A stretch of DNA of 64,000 nucleotides from Isochrysis galbana (Eukaryota; Haptophyta; Isochrysidales; Isochrysidaceae): NCBI GenBank assembly GCA_018136815.1, contig CM030942.1:2555546-2619545 (forward strand), in the 5' to 3' direction. Below are positions 11,150 to 21,828 of this stretch, one piece after another; within the stretch, counting starts at the first letter, position 1; each line of letters opens with the position of its first letter. The translations under genes and the position numbers were made by a program. The notes below the pieces were generated by a model. The model had not been told where the DNA came from. It worked only from the letters and a program-made list of their open reading frames with translations, and did not search any database.

Positions 11150-11380
11150 AGCACCGGGGGGGGGGGGAGGGGGAGGAACCTCTCGTCAAACAAAGAAGAA
11201 TAAATAAAACAATCAATGTTATGTCCTAGCCAACCCCACTAGCTAATTGGACACAACTTTTCCGTCCCGGAATCCCGCCATGCCTGACGAGCCAGGTGTC
11301 CGAGTGCTACCGGGGGGAGGGGGCATTGCCCCCTCCCCTCGATATTTGTCCTCCCCCCAGTGCAAACGAGCCTCAGCCGG
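11150..11380 (-). mobile_element. R2 dispersed repeat fragment
   Basis: The reverse complement of 11215-11380 matches the right half of the insertion at 59280-59530, including GTTGTGTCCAATTAGCTAGT and GGGGTTGGCTAGGA followed by ATAACATT. Both copies also contain a C/G-rich hairpin-like stretch (GGGGGAGGGGGCATTGCCCC). The repeat is non-coding; its mechanism is unknown, though one copy is part of an insertion with a 16-bp target duplication. Confidence 0.6.
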
Positions 11381-11480
11381 AGATCATAAACCCCAGCCGG
11401 AGACCATAAACAGCTACATTGTCATTGCCAAAGTTGCATTTGTCAATGCGATTGTTAATTGTCTAGGAACAAGTAAAAAA

Positions 11481-11773
11481 AAATCTTCTTAAAATTCCCC
11501 GCTACGCGTGCGGCGTGAGGCAGTGCGCTAGTGTACCTCCCTACTACCCAACCTTAACCCCTGACAACCCCCTCCCCCTTTCCCAGTTCCCTCTTTATCG
11601 GAGAAGCTGGTTCCGGGGAGGCCGCGCGCGCTGCTTCGGCCGGGAGTTGGAGAGAAGGGGGCGGGAGACTGTGGATCGTCCTTTATGGTAGTGCTAATTC
11701 GGGTTTCCTTCCATCGTATATCGTGGGATCCTCATTGGTATCCTCTGTGGTTTCTTCTAAGACGCGGTATGCC
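11481..11773 (-). mobile_element. LINE-B copy 1, 3' UTR with oligo(T) end
   Basis: Read on the minus strand, this follows the stop codon of the adjacent frame and ends TTTTAAGAAGA plus nine T. It contains the conserved block with GCGCGCGCTGCTTCGGCCGG (plus strand 11613-11640) that is also found at 50600-50640 and, inverted, at 53965-54000. The run of T lies on the sense strand. Confidence 0.85.
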
Positions 11774-13588
11774 TTAGGTGATGTTTCGGATGTCCAGCCC
11801 TCTCGCCGCCTGCAGGAGGTCTTCCGATGTTCCTAGGTTGAACTCTTTGTCCACCGTGTAGAGCGGACTTATCATTTTCTTAATGTGTTTGTTACTCGGG
11901 GCGTGTAGCCCCATATTCTCTCGTTGTTTTTTCAGCCTCTGAAAGAACCCGACCTTCGCCGTTACTAATAGGTGGTATCTCGCAAGAATCGCTCTTAAGA
12001 TCGACCTAACGGACCTGCCGTCCGCGTTGCCATATTGGATATTATAGAAGTCGGTTAGGATATACCTCCACGCCAGGATACCTAAGTATCCCGAGGAGGG
12101 GTGCGGTCTGTCCACTTGATAGCAAAAAAGACGGTGAGCTATTTCGGATCCCGGCCTAAGGCTAATCCCCAGAAGTCCTTCTATGAATTCGAAGATGGGC
12201 TCCGTCGCGATACATGAGGCCAGGTGAGTGGAACTTTCAGGGGCTATGCCGCAAAAGCGGCATGTTGGATCGTCAGCAAAACGGTTCGCCGTAGCTATCC
12301 TCCTATGTAGGACATGTTTGAAATGCAAATAAGAGTCTCTAGGCGTCAAAAAGTTGTATTTGTATAATTGCGATACTTGTTTCCACTTCCCCGAGAGGAC
12401 CGGTAACCTTTTTTCCCATCTTAGTGTGGATTTTTGTGTTTTGGCTTTCTTCAGAGCGAGGAACGCTTTAGTCAGGCCCCTGACACTTACATCCTCCAGC
12501 GTGGTATGTGTGCCTTTTAGCGTGTATTCTTGAGGTATCGGGTACGCCGTTTCCGCAGGGCCATCGTACGCTCGTCCCCACTTCAGCGGAGTGTATAGTT
12601 CGTCGGGCAGTAGTTGCGGGCTGATCCGCTCGTGGATGTGGGGCTCTCCCATGACGTTGAGCTGGACTGTGTGGTAGTCGCCTCTTCGGCGTAGATAAAA
12701 GTTGTGGTCTTTATCCACTAGGACCTCGCCGAGATCGTGTGCGTCCGGATCTTCCTGAGGGACTAACTCTTGCTCCTCCGGGGCCGGGGGCGGTGTCTTC
12801 GCTTGTTTTCTAAGAAGGCCCAAATAATCGGATGTGGTATGCATTAGTCTTGATCTAGTCCATCCGGAAATCTTTTCCCACGACTTAAGAAAGGGGCCTA
12901 CCGATATGTAGTTTCCTCTATGGCGTATCCAACGTTCTCCTTCCGGCAAGTAAGCCGCGCATTCTTCCATAGTGTATACGTCCCCCGTACCCGGGTTAAT
13001 GGTGTTGTGAACGATAACTGTCTGTAGAGACTCCCATTTCGACCTATGTGAGTGGTGAATAGCCGGAGGTTTGTGGAAAAGATTGTGCCATATCGGGGAG
13101 CCCTGGGTGCCTTCTCGCGTGATTTCTCCCCTAAGGAAGTTAATCCCATCAGCTGGGACATCTGTGGTGGCAATCCCTAAGGCGCCGGTGATTTGTCTTG
13201 ACAACCTGCCTACAATGTTGATGCGCTGCTCGAGCTGCACCGTCGCCGCCTTCGACGTAGCCATGGACTGCGCCAAAGCCTCGTCTGGCTCCGGACAGGT
13301 CCTCGTAGCGCAGCGCCTCGCAGGCACCGCTGCAATGCCCGCCTTGTTCCTCTTTTTTTGCGACTCGTTTGCCGCTGGCGGGGCGGCCATACGCGGCGCT
13401 TTGCCTAAGAGAAGGAGCCGTTCCGCTGAGCCCGTACACTCCGCTGTCGTGCACATAGCGGCCGGCATTGGCGCTGCCGCGGGCGTCGGTGCCAAAACCC
13501 GGTCGGCACCGGCGTCCAACTTCCTTCTTTTCCCGTGCGACTGTTGCACGGCGTCATCGGCCGCGGGCCGGCGGGCTCCACAACGCAC
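11774..13588 (-). pseudogene. LINE-B chimeric frame: foreign N-terminus fused to ORF2 C-terminal half
   Basis: One continuous frame of 604 codons (first codon GTG; the first usable ATG is some 40 codons in). From about residue 155 it is nearly the same as residues 340-798 of the copy at 51549-53838, with the zinc knuckle CRFCGIAPESSTHLASC and the end ..EDLLQAARGL. The first 150 residues are alanine- and arginine-rich and do not match that copy, and the RT core with its FADD motif is missing. The similarity starts abruptly at about GINF, so an internal deletion or template switch has joined two parts in frame. The N-terminal part could be the element's own ORF1 or an unrelated sequence; I cannot tell which. 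Confidence 0.8.
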
Positions 13589-14416
13589 GAATTCAGTGCA
13601 GGTTCGGTGACACCACTGACCCGCACGCGCAGAGCACGTATGGACATGACGCGAAGCCCTTCCGGCTGAGCTGAGGATGCGCGCTCGAGCGATGGCGCAG
13701 AGCGTGCGGAAGACACGGGGGGGGAAACGTCACGCGCGGGGTGGGGGAACGCGCGGGAAACAAATAGATGGAAAGGGGGTCGGGAACTCAAGGAAGCACT
13801 CAGCACTCGGGGAATGCAGGCGGGAAGGGAAAGAGGGGAGGGGGCTTCCGCGGGGGGAGCCGATGGGACGGTGCGAGGAGGACGACGACAGAAGGGGGTC
13901 GCGCGGGGAAACCTAGCTGGGCGAGCGTACGAGAGGGGTAACTGTACAAAACCCCTTCTTTACCCGCAACATTTGGTGTATTTCCTCAAGCCCTTAGAAG
14001 TTAAACTAGCTAGTGTTTGACTACCCTAGTAGCGCACGCTGCACGCAGCGCGGTGCGCGCGGAGCACCGGCCGACAATAGAGCTTGTGCTCTATGTTGTT
14101 TGTGACTGTTTAGCTTGTATGGGCACCTCGCACCTCCAGTGGGGGGTGCGGATCATAGCATGAGGCTACATGCGCTAGACGTGCATGCTCTTGCGATGCG
14201 TCTGAGATGAATAAAAATTGAGTAAGGGATAGGTTACACGCGACGAGTGCGGCTGATGCACTTGTAGATTCTTCTGATGGGCCGATCATCTATTTGGCTG
14301 TGCAGCACAAGCTGGACGCGCAGAGCTCTTCGTGAACTCCCGTCAACGTTTGACGTTTGCGGCAGCACTATGTTGCGCACCGCGGATAGTAGATCGTAGC
14401 GCAGGGGAGGGCAAGA
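13589..14416. other. GC-rich intergenic sequence
   Basis: Probably includes the 5' border of the LINE-B chimera, but no target duplication could be matched. No gene is supported. Confidence 0.35.
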
Positions 14417-14432
14417 TTATCTTTATAACTCA

Positions 14433-15174
14433 ACTAAGTTTATACTTAGTTCGCCCATGGGGGGGCACGAGCCCCCCCCTCTCTCCACTCCTCCCCTGCC
14501 ATGGTGGAGGAACCACCCATGCTCCTGGCACGCCTGATGGCTTGCCAGGAGCCCACTGCCCTGCTGACCCACTCTCTCCCTGGCAGGCTCGCCTGCCTCG
14601 CGCGTCCTGGCCTGTCGTGGCCAGCCCATCGCTCCAACCCCCCCTCCCCCCCTGTTCGACAGGCAGACAGGTGCAGAGTGGGGGCCCCTGAGGCTCAGGA
14701 GCGCCAGCGAGGGAGAGGCAGGGGAGGCCAGGGCCCAGCCCCAGCCTCCTCTGCCCCCTGAGCTGGCCTCCAGGAGCCTCCAGGGGTCGCCAGGGGCAGC
14801 TGCAGGCCTGCCGCAGGCGCGCCATCGCGCGTGCCTGCAGGAGAGGGGAGAGAGAGCGCGGAGAAGGGGGTGGGCGGAGCGTGAGCTCCGCTCACCGAAA
14901 AATCGGTAAGTCTCGCGCCTGTTTACAGGATAAGTCGAGACAGAGTCGGCCGCCAGCCCAGGTGGCGTAGGAGGAAGGGGGGAACGGATCACCGGGGGGG
15001 GGCGCGGGCCACCGGACCATATCTAAGCCCTTCACCCCTATCCCCCTAGTAGTGCACGGGGGGAGCCGCCTGATGGCGGGGGGGGAAGGGCCGGGGGAGT
15101 GGGGGTGTAGAAAGTATGCTACGTGTAGGTAGTGGTTCCATTCGCCGCGAGTGCGGTAAGAATATTATGAAGTT
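14433..15174 (+). mobile_element. R1 non-autonomous retroposon, complete copy with 16-bp TSD
   Basis: A 742-bp insertion flanked by perfect 16-bp direct repeats TTATCTTTATAACTCA at 14417-14432 and 15175-15190. It begins ACTAAGTTTATACTTAG, a palindrome, followed by CGCCCATGGGGGGGCACGAG. It ends with a LINE-A-like tail: AGTGCACGGGG...GCCG, then GCGAGTGCGGTAAGAATATT, then ATGAAGTT. The long target duplication and the shared 3' tail indicate target-primed insertion using LINE-A machinery. It has no coding capacity I can support. It lies 6 nt beyond the stop codon of the FkbH-like gene, in that gene's 3' untranslated region. Confidence 0.85.
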
Positions 15175-15195
15175 TTATCTTTATAACTCAGCCTC

Positions 15196-18100
15196 TCAGA
15201 TAGAAAAAGGGTGGGCGCGCTCTGCAGTGAGACTTGATCCAGCCGCCTCACTCGGTGAGTCCACCGTTCCACCCAGGCCAAAAGCGATCTCAGTTAGGAA
15301 ATCTTCCCATGCAACACCTGCACATCCCGCCAGGGCATTTCCGGTTGTGGTAGGACCCGACTCAACTCCTCCACGACTGGCGCCCGTGACCTCCGATGAT
15401 GCGGCAGAATGCATTGGTGGACGGTCTTCATCGTCGATACTACACGTCAGATCCTCGACGGTGCCTTCTGCGGATGCTTCGCTACAAAAACTCTCACCGC
15501 CATTAGATATGCTCGTGCGCCTCCCGCAGCCCATCTCCATCTTTGTGGCGCTCTCCGTCTCGCCACCCTCTTCCCGCTCCGTCTCATCAAGCCATGCCGC
15601 TACATCGAGCGATTCCAACGTCGATGACGCGATCAGCGTCGCTTTGGCCAGTTCGCCGCGACGGCCGCAGTAGGCACCGATCAACAACATCATCTCCTCT
15701 AGGCCAGGTTCTCTCGAACGGTTCAGAGTGGAGGGTGTTCGTCCGGCTAGCTGCTGGCTTGTGTAGCTTACTGGTTTTGTGCCGCTCTCGGCACACGGCG
15801 CACCCCTTGATAGCGCTAGTGCGCAGCTAGCCTGCCGGGCGCATACTTCTTTTAGCCTAGACAGGAACCTCTGCATCAGCCGGTTGCCCTTGCGTTCTCC
15901 AAGCGACGGAATGAAGGGCAACGCAACGCGCGACGCACCGCGAAGCCGGGCTTCTGCGCCAACGCGCTTGAGGATCCGAATCTCAACGGCACGCCCCAAC
16001 ACACGACAACTCATGTTCAGGCTTTCAACCACAAGCACGGGTGAAGTAAGTTTCTGCTCATCGCCTGCCTCGTGGCCGTCAGATTGACCGCTCACGCATT
16101 GAATTCGGCAGAGCGCGCACGCAACAAGACCATATTGGCCAAAGGAGTCCGAAACCCAAGCGGCCAATGCGAAGCGGCGCGGCAATTCTGCCGCGCCATT
16201 GGTACGTTGTGGCTCCTCTAAATCAGCCGCGCTGTTTTTCCAAAGCTGTATTTCGAGCTCGCTGCGGAACCGTAGCAGCGTCGCATTCATCTGATTCGTG
16301 CGACAGGTGAGCTGAGCAACTCTCTCCAACTCGTCTCCAGCCAACGGCTCGCGAATGTCAACATGCATCTGGAGCTCCTTCAAGAAGGCCGAGAGCGACA
16401 GGTGGCGTGCGGCTCTTCTTGCCGCGCGGCGCTGTTCGTTTTGCTGGTAGGTCTGAGTGCGCAGATTATCCTCGGCGGTTGACGGACTACTTCGCCACAC
16501 ATCGAGGGCCCAGTGGTGGTGGATGACATGGCGCATCTTGTCCGGCCGTCCGCCGGGGAGGCCAATGCAGAGTACGTCCGGTAAGGACTCGCGCATCCGG
16601 TTGATCTCGGCCGGGCTGTCATCGATAAAGACAAAGCTGTGGAGCGGCAGCGCGAGGCACTCCGAGATGCGGCGGATGCTCGAGGGCTTTGGGTCCCAGT
16701 GCACCTCCAAGCTGCAGTATGGAGCAAGGGCGAGGCAAAGATGAGTTGGGCGCAGCGCGCAACGTAGCGGGGAAGTCGGCGAGGCTTCGCGCCGCACCAC
16801 GCGTATGACCGGATTATGAGAGGCGGGCGTGCGACCAAGTCGGCAAACCGAGGTGCCAACCGTAGTCGGCCAGTCCTCCTCTGCAGAGCCGACTCACGAT
16901 GTAATCTGCCCAATGGCAAGCCTCATCTCGTCTGCCCGGCGAGAGAACACCTCCACAACATCCGACACATTATTCTTTGAGGCGAGGCAAACAAGCCGGC
17001 CTGCTTGTTGAAGTCGCGAAAGCGCTGCCTGGATGGTCAACGAAGGCCGTAAGAAAAGTGAGTGTCTGCACGGATTCTGCAGCCGGTTGAGCCCGGTGGG
17101 CGCCAGTCGGGTACACGGTTGATCCCGCAATGATTACTCGAGCTGACCTCGTAGCGTGTGGGCTCACCTGAAGTTCTAGGTGCGCCTGCCCAAATTGAAT
17201 GCCGTCCACCCCATCCTCGGATAGAACGCCATCCCAGAGCGTCCCGTCGCAGTCGCTCACAAAGACCTTGAGGCTGGACGACAGGTGGCAGGCAACCGCT
17301 CGCCGCACCGCGAGGCCACTCACAAGCTCCACCCAGGACGGCGGCGATGGACGTCTCACGTCGAGGCCGTTCCGGTCCACACTGGAAGCTGACGCGGGGG
17401 GGCGCGTTAGCATGCTGGAGCATCCCCAACTAGACTGAACGGCCTGCTCGTTGCCACCGTTGTGGAGCCCATAGAGGCTGGGCGCGCAGGCTTCCGCTAA
17501 CGGATAGGACCAGGCCTCCAACTCGTGTGCGCCCCACACGTCGACCCGACAGCCGCCGGCGCCTTTGGCCACGTCTGCTGCATGCACCTCGGCCAGCGCG
17601 TCCACAAAACTCTTCGCGCTCTGTCTCATATTCGTGTCGCATACAGGCCCATCAACCACGAGTACGGCGCCGCCCGCGTCAGCACGCGCCTTCACTCGTG
17701 CCGCAAGAGAGCACACCTCGGCCGGCGCAAGCTGTCCTTTCCGATAGAGCAGGAGGAGCAGGTCAGCGTTGACCTTCTCGAGGGAATGAGAGCCAGTCTC
17801 GGAAGCGAGTACCTCGCGCACCTCAAGCCCCAACCCAAAGCGGCGCAGGTGTCGCCTCCACTTCTCAAACCCCTCGTGAACCTCCTCTCCTTCTCCTCCA
17901 ACGAGTGCCAGCCTCAATTCGAGCTGTGCGGGCTCGCTCGAGGGCGGTGGCCGCGCGTCAGCGCTCCCCCTGGCGGCACGTACCCCAGCCCGGAGCCTCT
18001 CCCCTTCGCAGCTGTACCAAATCTCGCGCTGTGCCACGAGAGAGGAGGCGCTCTCTTCGTCAGGAAGCCACGCGAAGCCAAAGCCGAGCCCGCCTCCACC

Positions 18101-18244
18101 ACCTGAGCGAGTGTGAAGGCGCAGGCGTACGGAGGAGGGATCGGCGGAGCGGGAGAAGGAGAGGAGAGCGGCGTGCAGACCCAGCTCCACCGCCTTCAGC
18201 CGGCGCGGCTCACGAGGAAGGCCGCCCAAGAAGACCTCTCGCAT
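15196..18244 (-). CDS. FkbH-like protein (HAD phosphatase fold plus GNAT-like domain), 3 exons
   Basis: The proposed exons are 17168-18244, 16898-17028 and 15196-16711; the introns of 139 and 186 nt have GTGAG donors and CAG acceptors, all phases agree, and the product is 907 residues. Exon 1 ends with the HAD motif VFVSDCDGTLWDGVLSEDG (Asp nucleophile near residue 331), exon 2 gives the LASKNN motif and exon 3 the FIDDSPAEINRMRE motif. The C-terminal part carries ESLNMSCRVLGRAVE and a fold like the acyltransferase half of FkbH. Characterised FkbH proteins dephosphorylate 1,3-bisphosphoglycerate and load glyceryl onto an acyl carrier protein for polyketide extender units. The first 300 residues are not recognised, and a serine-rich linker of about 120 residues interrupts or follows the GNAT-like region. 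No PKS gene lies in the window. Confidence 0.85.
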
Positions 18245-18747
18245 GGAGAGAGAGAGGGGGAGGGAGAGCGGGAGGCAGCAGGAGGAAGCGCCGCGTCAGG
18301 CGCTGCGAGGGAAGCAGAGATGGGGAGGCGAGAAGAGAGAAAAGGAAGAGGGAGAGAGTAAAGAAAAACAGATGGGAGAGAGCGCACACGGACCGACGCC
18401 CGACCGCGCCGTCAGGTTTACCAGTAGTGTCGAAAAAGAAAACGCGTGCCAGACCTCGCTTTCCCACGGGCCGAGTTCGCCGACCGCAGTGAGACGGCGC
18501 GCACTGACACTGACGGACCGCAGTGAGGCAAGGCTAGGTGTTTGGCCCCATACCAAGGGGGCCCAGTGATAGATAGCAACGTTGTGTAGACGGGAGGTAA
18601 CATCGATCGGCTAACGCACTCTAGCGACGGGGTAAACGACGACGTTGCCACACTGGCAGTAGAACTGACACGTCTACAATAGATCAGGCGGCTTGCCTTC
18701 ATTTGGTCTCCTTTCCCTCAGGATTTCTTCCCCTCCCGTGGAGACTC
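18245..18747. other. Intergenic, purine-rich
   Basis: GA-rich upstream region of the FkbH-like gene (18245-18360) and the 3' region of the cytochrome b561-like gene. No further gene seen. Confidence 0.4.
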
Positions 18748-19268
18748 TCACCCTACCATGAGCCCCCCCGCGAGCACCCCGAAGGAGAGGCCCAGGAGCA
18801 CCACGTACGCGACGAGAACGGCGTCGCCTTGGCTCGGCATGAGGACGCGTCCCGAGAGGGCCTGGTAGACGCCCACGCCGAGCACGGCGTAGCCCGTCCC
18901 CTTGTGCGCGACCCGCCACACGGCGCGGCGTGTGGTGCGGGCGGCGGGCGTGCCGCGCACGAGCGCGTTGAGCGGCTGCAGCAGGGCGAGGGCGAAGGCG
19001 ACGATCCCGAGCGTGTGATGTGGGTGCGAGAAGTGGCGCCCTCGGGGCACCGACGCGACGGCGAGCGCGATGCCGGCGGCGGCCACCGCAAGTCCGCTTC
19101 CCTGAGAGAGCGGGGGGGGGGGGAAGTGCGTTGTTGGGGTTTTCCTCCCTTTTTTGGTGGGAGGGAGGACCGATGGGGGGCGCGAGGAGGGAGAGACACA
19201 CCTGCACCGCGCGATGCACACGGAGCCCGCGGCCGCCGGTGATGAGCCACAGCCTTCTCAGAAGAATC
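18748..19268 (-). CDS. Cytochrome b561-type transmembrane protein, 5' incomplete
   Basis: Two exons can be supported: 19202 to about 19268 and 18748-19101, joined by a 100-nt GT-AG intron in phase. The joined product reads LWLITGGRGLRVHRAVQ and continues GSGLAVAAAGIALAVASV, then GRHFSHPHHTLGIVAF, LLQPLNALVRG, RRAVWRVAHKGTGY and further helices. In the cytochrome b561 family, paired histidines in successive helices bind two haems and pass electrons across a membrane; here H in RVHRAVQ, the SHPHH cluster and H in RVAHKG are in the expected order. The first helix and any DOMON or reductase part should lie upstream of 19268, but a decayed LINE-A fragment occupies 19340-19850, so the 5' end may be lost or sit further off. 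Exon 1 is duplicated at 60.5 kb. Confidence 0.72.
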
Positions 19269-19339
19269 AATACTGGTAAGAACAAAATAGAACATACGTT
19301 AAGCCAAGCAAAGCACACTACTCTTCGCACACGACACCG

Positions 19340-19856
19340 ACTCCGACTCGGCGAGAACTGCCCAAGCGGGCATGGGCAGGCAACCCAAAAAAAGGATAAA
19401 CATAAGCAACTTGAGACCCGTTTTCACTATGAACGACAAGGGTAAGCTTAGACCCAGTGAGTGAGGAGCTAGTGGAGCTAGCCACCCAGCTGAGGATAGC
19501 ACACGCTGTTGAGGAGACCAAGGAGCAAAGGAACGTAGGCGGATGAGCCGCTGACGCAGCGAATAAGGTTAACGCTAGGGACGCGACGTACTAGACGGAA
19601 CCTAAACACTCAACCCGGGCCAAGAGGGCGCGCACGACAAAAACAAAAGCTCAAAAGGCCTGCCCGGACCCCACACTCCAAACCAGGTCTTAGGTAGTGT
19701 ACCGAGGCCGGACCCCGGAAACCGAAGAAAAAGGAAAAAGGAAAGAAGGGGGACAGGGGAAGAGGTGGAGGGAGCGAAGATAAGGGCGGTGTCAGTAACG
19801 AAGGGTAGTCCCGTAACTAGTAGGTGTGTAGCCCAGAATCTTCAGATGGTTTTTTT
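19340..19856 (+). mobile_element. Decayed LINE-A tail relic
   Basis: The frame around 19370-19440 reads GRQPKKRINISNLRPVFTMN followed by DKGKL, a degenerate version of the LINE-A tail (GRKPKLKTPRELCAPVFTIN, then DKGTL). It is followed by a decayed 3' UTR (TTAGGTAGTGTACCGAGGCC) ending AGAATCTTCAGATGG plus a run of T. This is the oldest-looking LINE-A copy in the window. Confidence 0.6.
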
Positions 19857-19925
19857 CTATTCTTAGAGCGTGCCTCCTCGCATGCAAGGGGGAGCATCCC
19901 CGACACACTCTATTCTTAGAGCGTG
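19857..19925. repeat. 16-bp direct repeat around a 37-bp spacer
   Basis: CTATTCTTAGAGCGTG occurs at 19857-19872 and again at 19910-19925, directly downstream of the T run of the LINE-A relic. The spacer can form a short hairpin. This could be a target duplication around a very short insertion or a simple duplication. Confidence 0.6.
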
Positions 19926-20025
19926 TCTCTCCTCCCGCCCCCCTTCCTGATTCCTTCACGTGAGGAGAGGCGACGGGCCCCCTCTCTTCTTTTTCTTTTT
20001 CCTGAAAATTATTGTTATAGTTCGA

Positions 20026-20565
20026 GGCGCGATTGGCGTAGCTGTGAGGGCGGCATACCGCACTTTGGTGCTAGTAGCGGCATCCATTTGGTGAGCGGTG
20101 ACTCGAACGGCCTCGTGGCGCTCCCGGTCGCGGGTCAAAGTTGGGCACTCATGGCGCGTCTTGGGGCGTGACGACGTCATCACCGGGGGCCGCAAGCGGC
20201 CGATTTCGACGCAGTGCGCGGGGGCTGCAGGCGCGATTGGCGTGGCTGTGAGGGCGGCATACCGCACTTTGGTGCTGGTAGCGGCATCCATTTGGTGAGC
20301 GGTGACTCGAACGGCCTCGTGGCGCCTCCGGTCGCGGGTCGAAGTTGGGCACTCATGGCGCGTCTTGGGGCGTGACGACGTCAGCACCGACCGGCGGCCA
20401 CAAGCGGCCGATCGGCCGATTTCGACGCAGTGCGCGGGGGCGGCAGGCGCGATTGGCGTGGCTGTGAGGGCGGCATACCGCACTTTGGTGCTGGTAGCGG
20501 CATCCATTTGGTGAGCGGTGACTCGAACGGCCTCGTGGCGCCCCCGGTCGCGGGTCGAAGTTGGG
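20026..20565 (+). repeat. Tandem repeat of about 204-216 bp with a tRNA-like A-box
   Basis: Units start at 20026, 20230 and 20446 with GGCGCGATTGGCGTGGCTGT; the third is partial. Each carries GGCATACCGCACTTTGGTGC and GCGGTGACTCGAACGGCC. The string TGGCGTAGCTG fits the tRNA A-box consensus, but no cloverleaf can be drawn, so this is probably a tandemly amplified tRNA-derived repeat. The sequence before unit 1 (ATTATTGTTATAGTT) resembles that before the LINE-C frame at 26.8 kb. Confidence 0.7.
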
Positions 20566-20569
20566 TTCT

Positions 20570-21828
20570 CGAGCCCTTGGTGTTTTTAGCGGTTAGCGTC
20601 TTCAGTTTTTGCGATACTTACGTACACGTTCAAGTCCATAAAAACATGGTGAAAATGTATTGCTGTGCGTATAGAACCAGGATCTTTGGTCCGGGTCAGC
20701 TGCCGATGCCCATAGTTTCGTGTTTCGCTGCGAGAGGCGCGCATGAAGGCCACCGGTAAAATAATACCGGAGGGGGCCTGAAATATATTTCCGCACGGCC
20801 GTCAGAGGCCTGAAATCGGGTATTTTTCGAAAATTTTGCCGGAAGACCCCCGGTTTTTTTTGCTGATCTCGCATACCGGAACCTATAGGGAGCTTATTTT
20901 GGCCTTCGTTTGCCCATTACAGATGGTGCCCTCCGCACCCCCCTAGTGAGTGACCGGGCTATATTACACTGAATTCTAGGTCGCTAGGGACGAACCCTAC
21001 CCAACCTAGATGTGCCTGAGCTTCACCGTGTGACCGCACGGCGAAGGACCTGGAGATAAGAGATAAGAGCCTGGAAATTGCATCATCTAGATCTAGGATG
21101 AATGCGAAACCCATGTGCAGGGGGGGGGGGGGACTTAAGGTGTGTTTTTGGTTGTCCGAGGCAGCGCGCACAACTCGAGGCACCAAACCCCGAGGACATG
21201 GACATGGCGCCTCCCGATGTGGTTTGCAGATGGCAGATATTATTAAGGATATCATCTCATCTGAATCTGGGACCTATTCTTAAAGATAAAGAGATCTCGC
21301 CCCTTCTTCCCAGTCGTTTACTATTCATAATCGTCTCCGCGGCTCTAAAATATTTTCACCGTCATGCATGGCAGAGTTGGAGCCTGGAGGGGAGGGCACG
21401 AGGCCCATCCCTATGGTGATCCAAGCATACACTTAGTTGCTCAGTCTCTAAGCCTATACCCATATAGTAGCAATAGCGAGAATGGTCCGCGTGCGGGACG
21501 CAGCATCGAAGAGACTACCGTCCTGCGCGGGAGAGTGTGGAGTAGGAACTAAAAGTTAAAGACATCGGAGATATCATACAGGATAGCACAGTCTCAAACA
21601 AATCTCACTGTCGAATGGAGTCACAGATAAGCCGTCTCAAATAGCAACAAGACGTGTCCATGCACACCGATATGGACGTTGAGCGTTATGGAGTTAGAGC
21701 ACTAAGACCGGCGATGTTAGCCTCTGCTTGGGATTGCGGGATATCCGTGGATGGCGGTCGCTTAACGGATGGTTGCAGCGTTGTTGCCACATGGCGCGTA
21801 GTGGCCATTGTGTGGAGACTTTCGTCGC
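20570..21828. other. Intergenic with a repeat shared with 34.3 kb
   Basis: Positions 20970-21112 match the reverse complement of about 34310-34450 (ACCTAGATGTGCCTGAGCTT, GGCGAAGGACCTGG, AGGATGAATGCGA). In the 34-kb copy this lies at the upstream edge of a LINE-A endonuclease fragment. A G run follows at 21120-21133. No host gene seen. Confidence 0.5.

Noticed and set aside
15409-16087. Plus-strand frames opposite the FkbH-like gene
   Set aside because: Antisense shadows; the minus frame has the family motifs and consistent splice phases.
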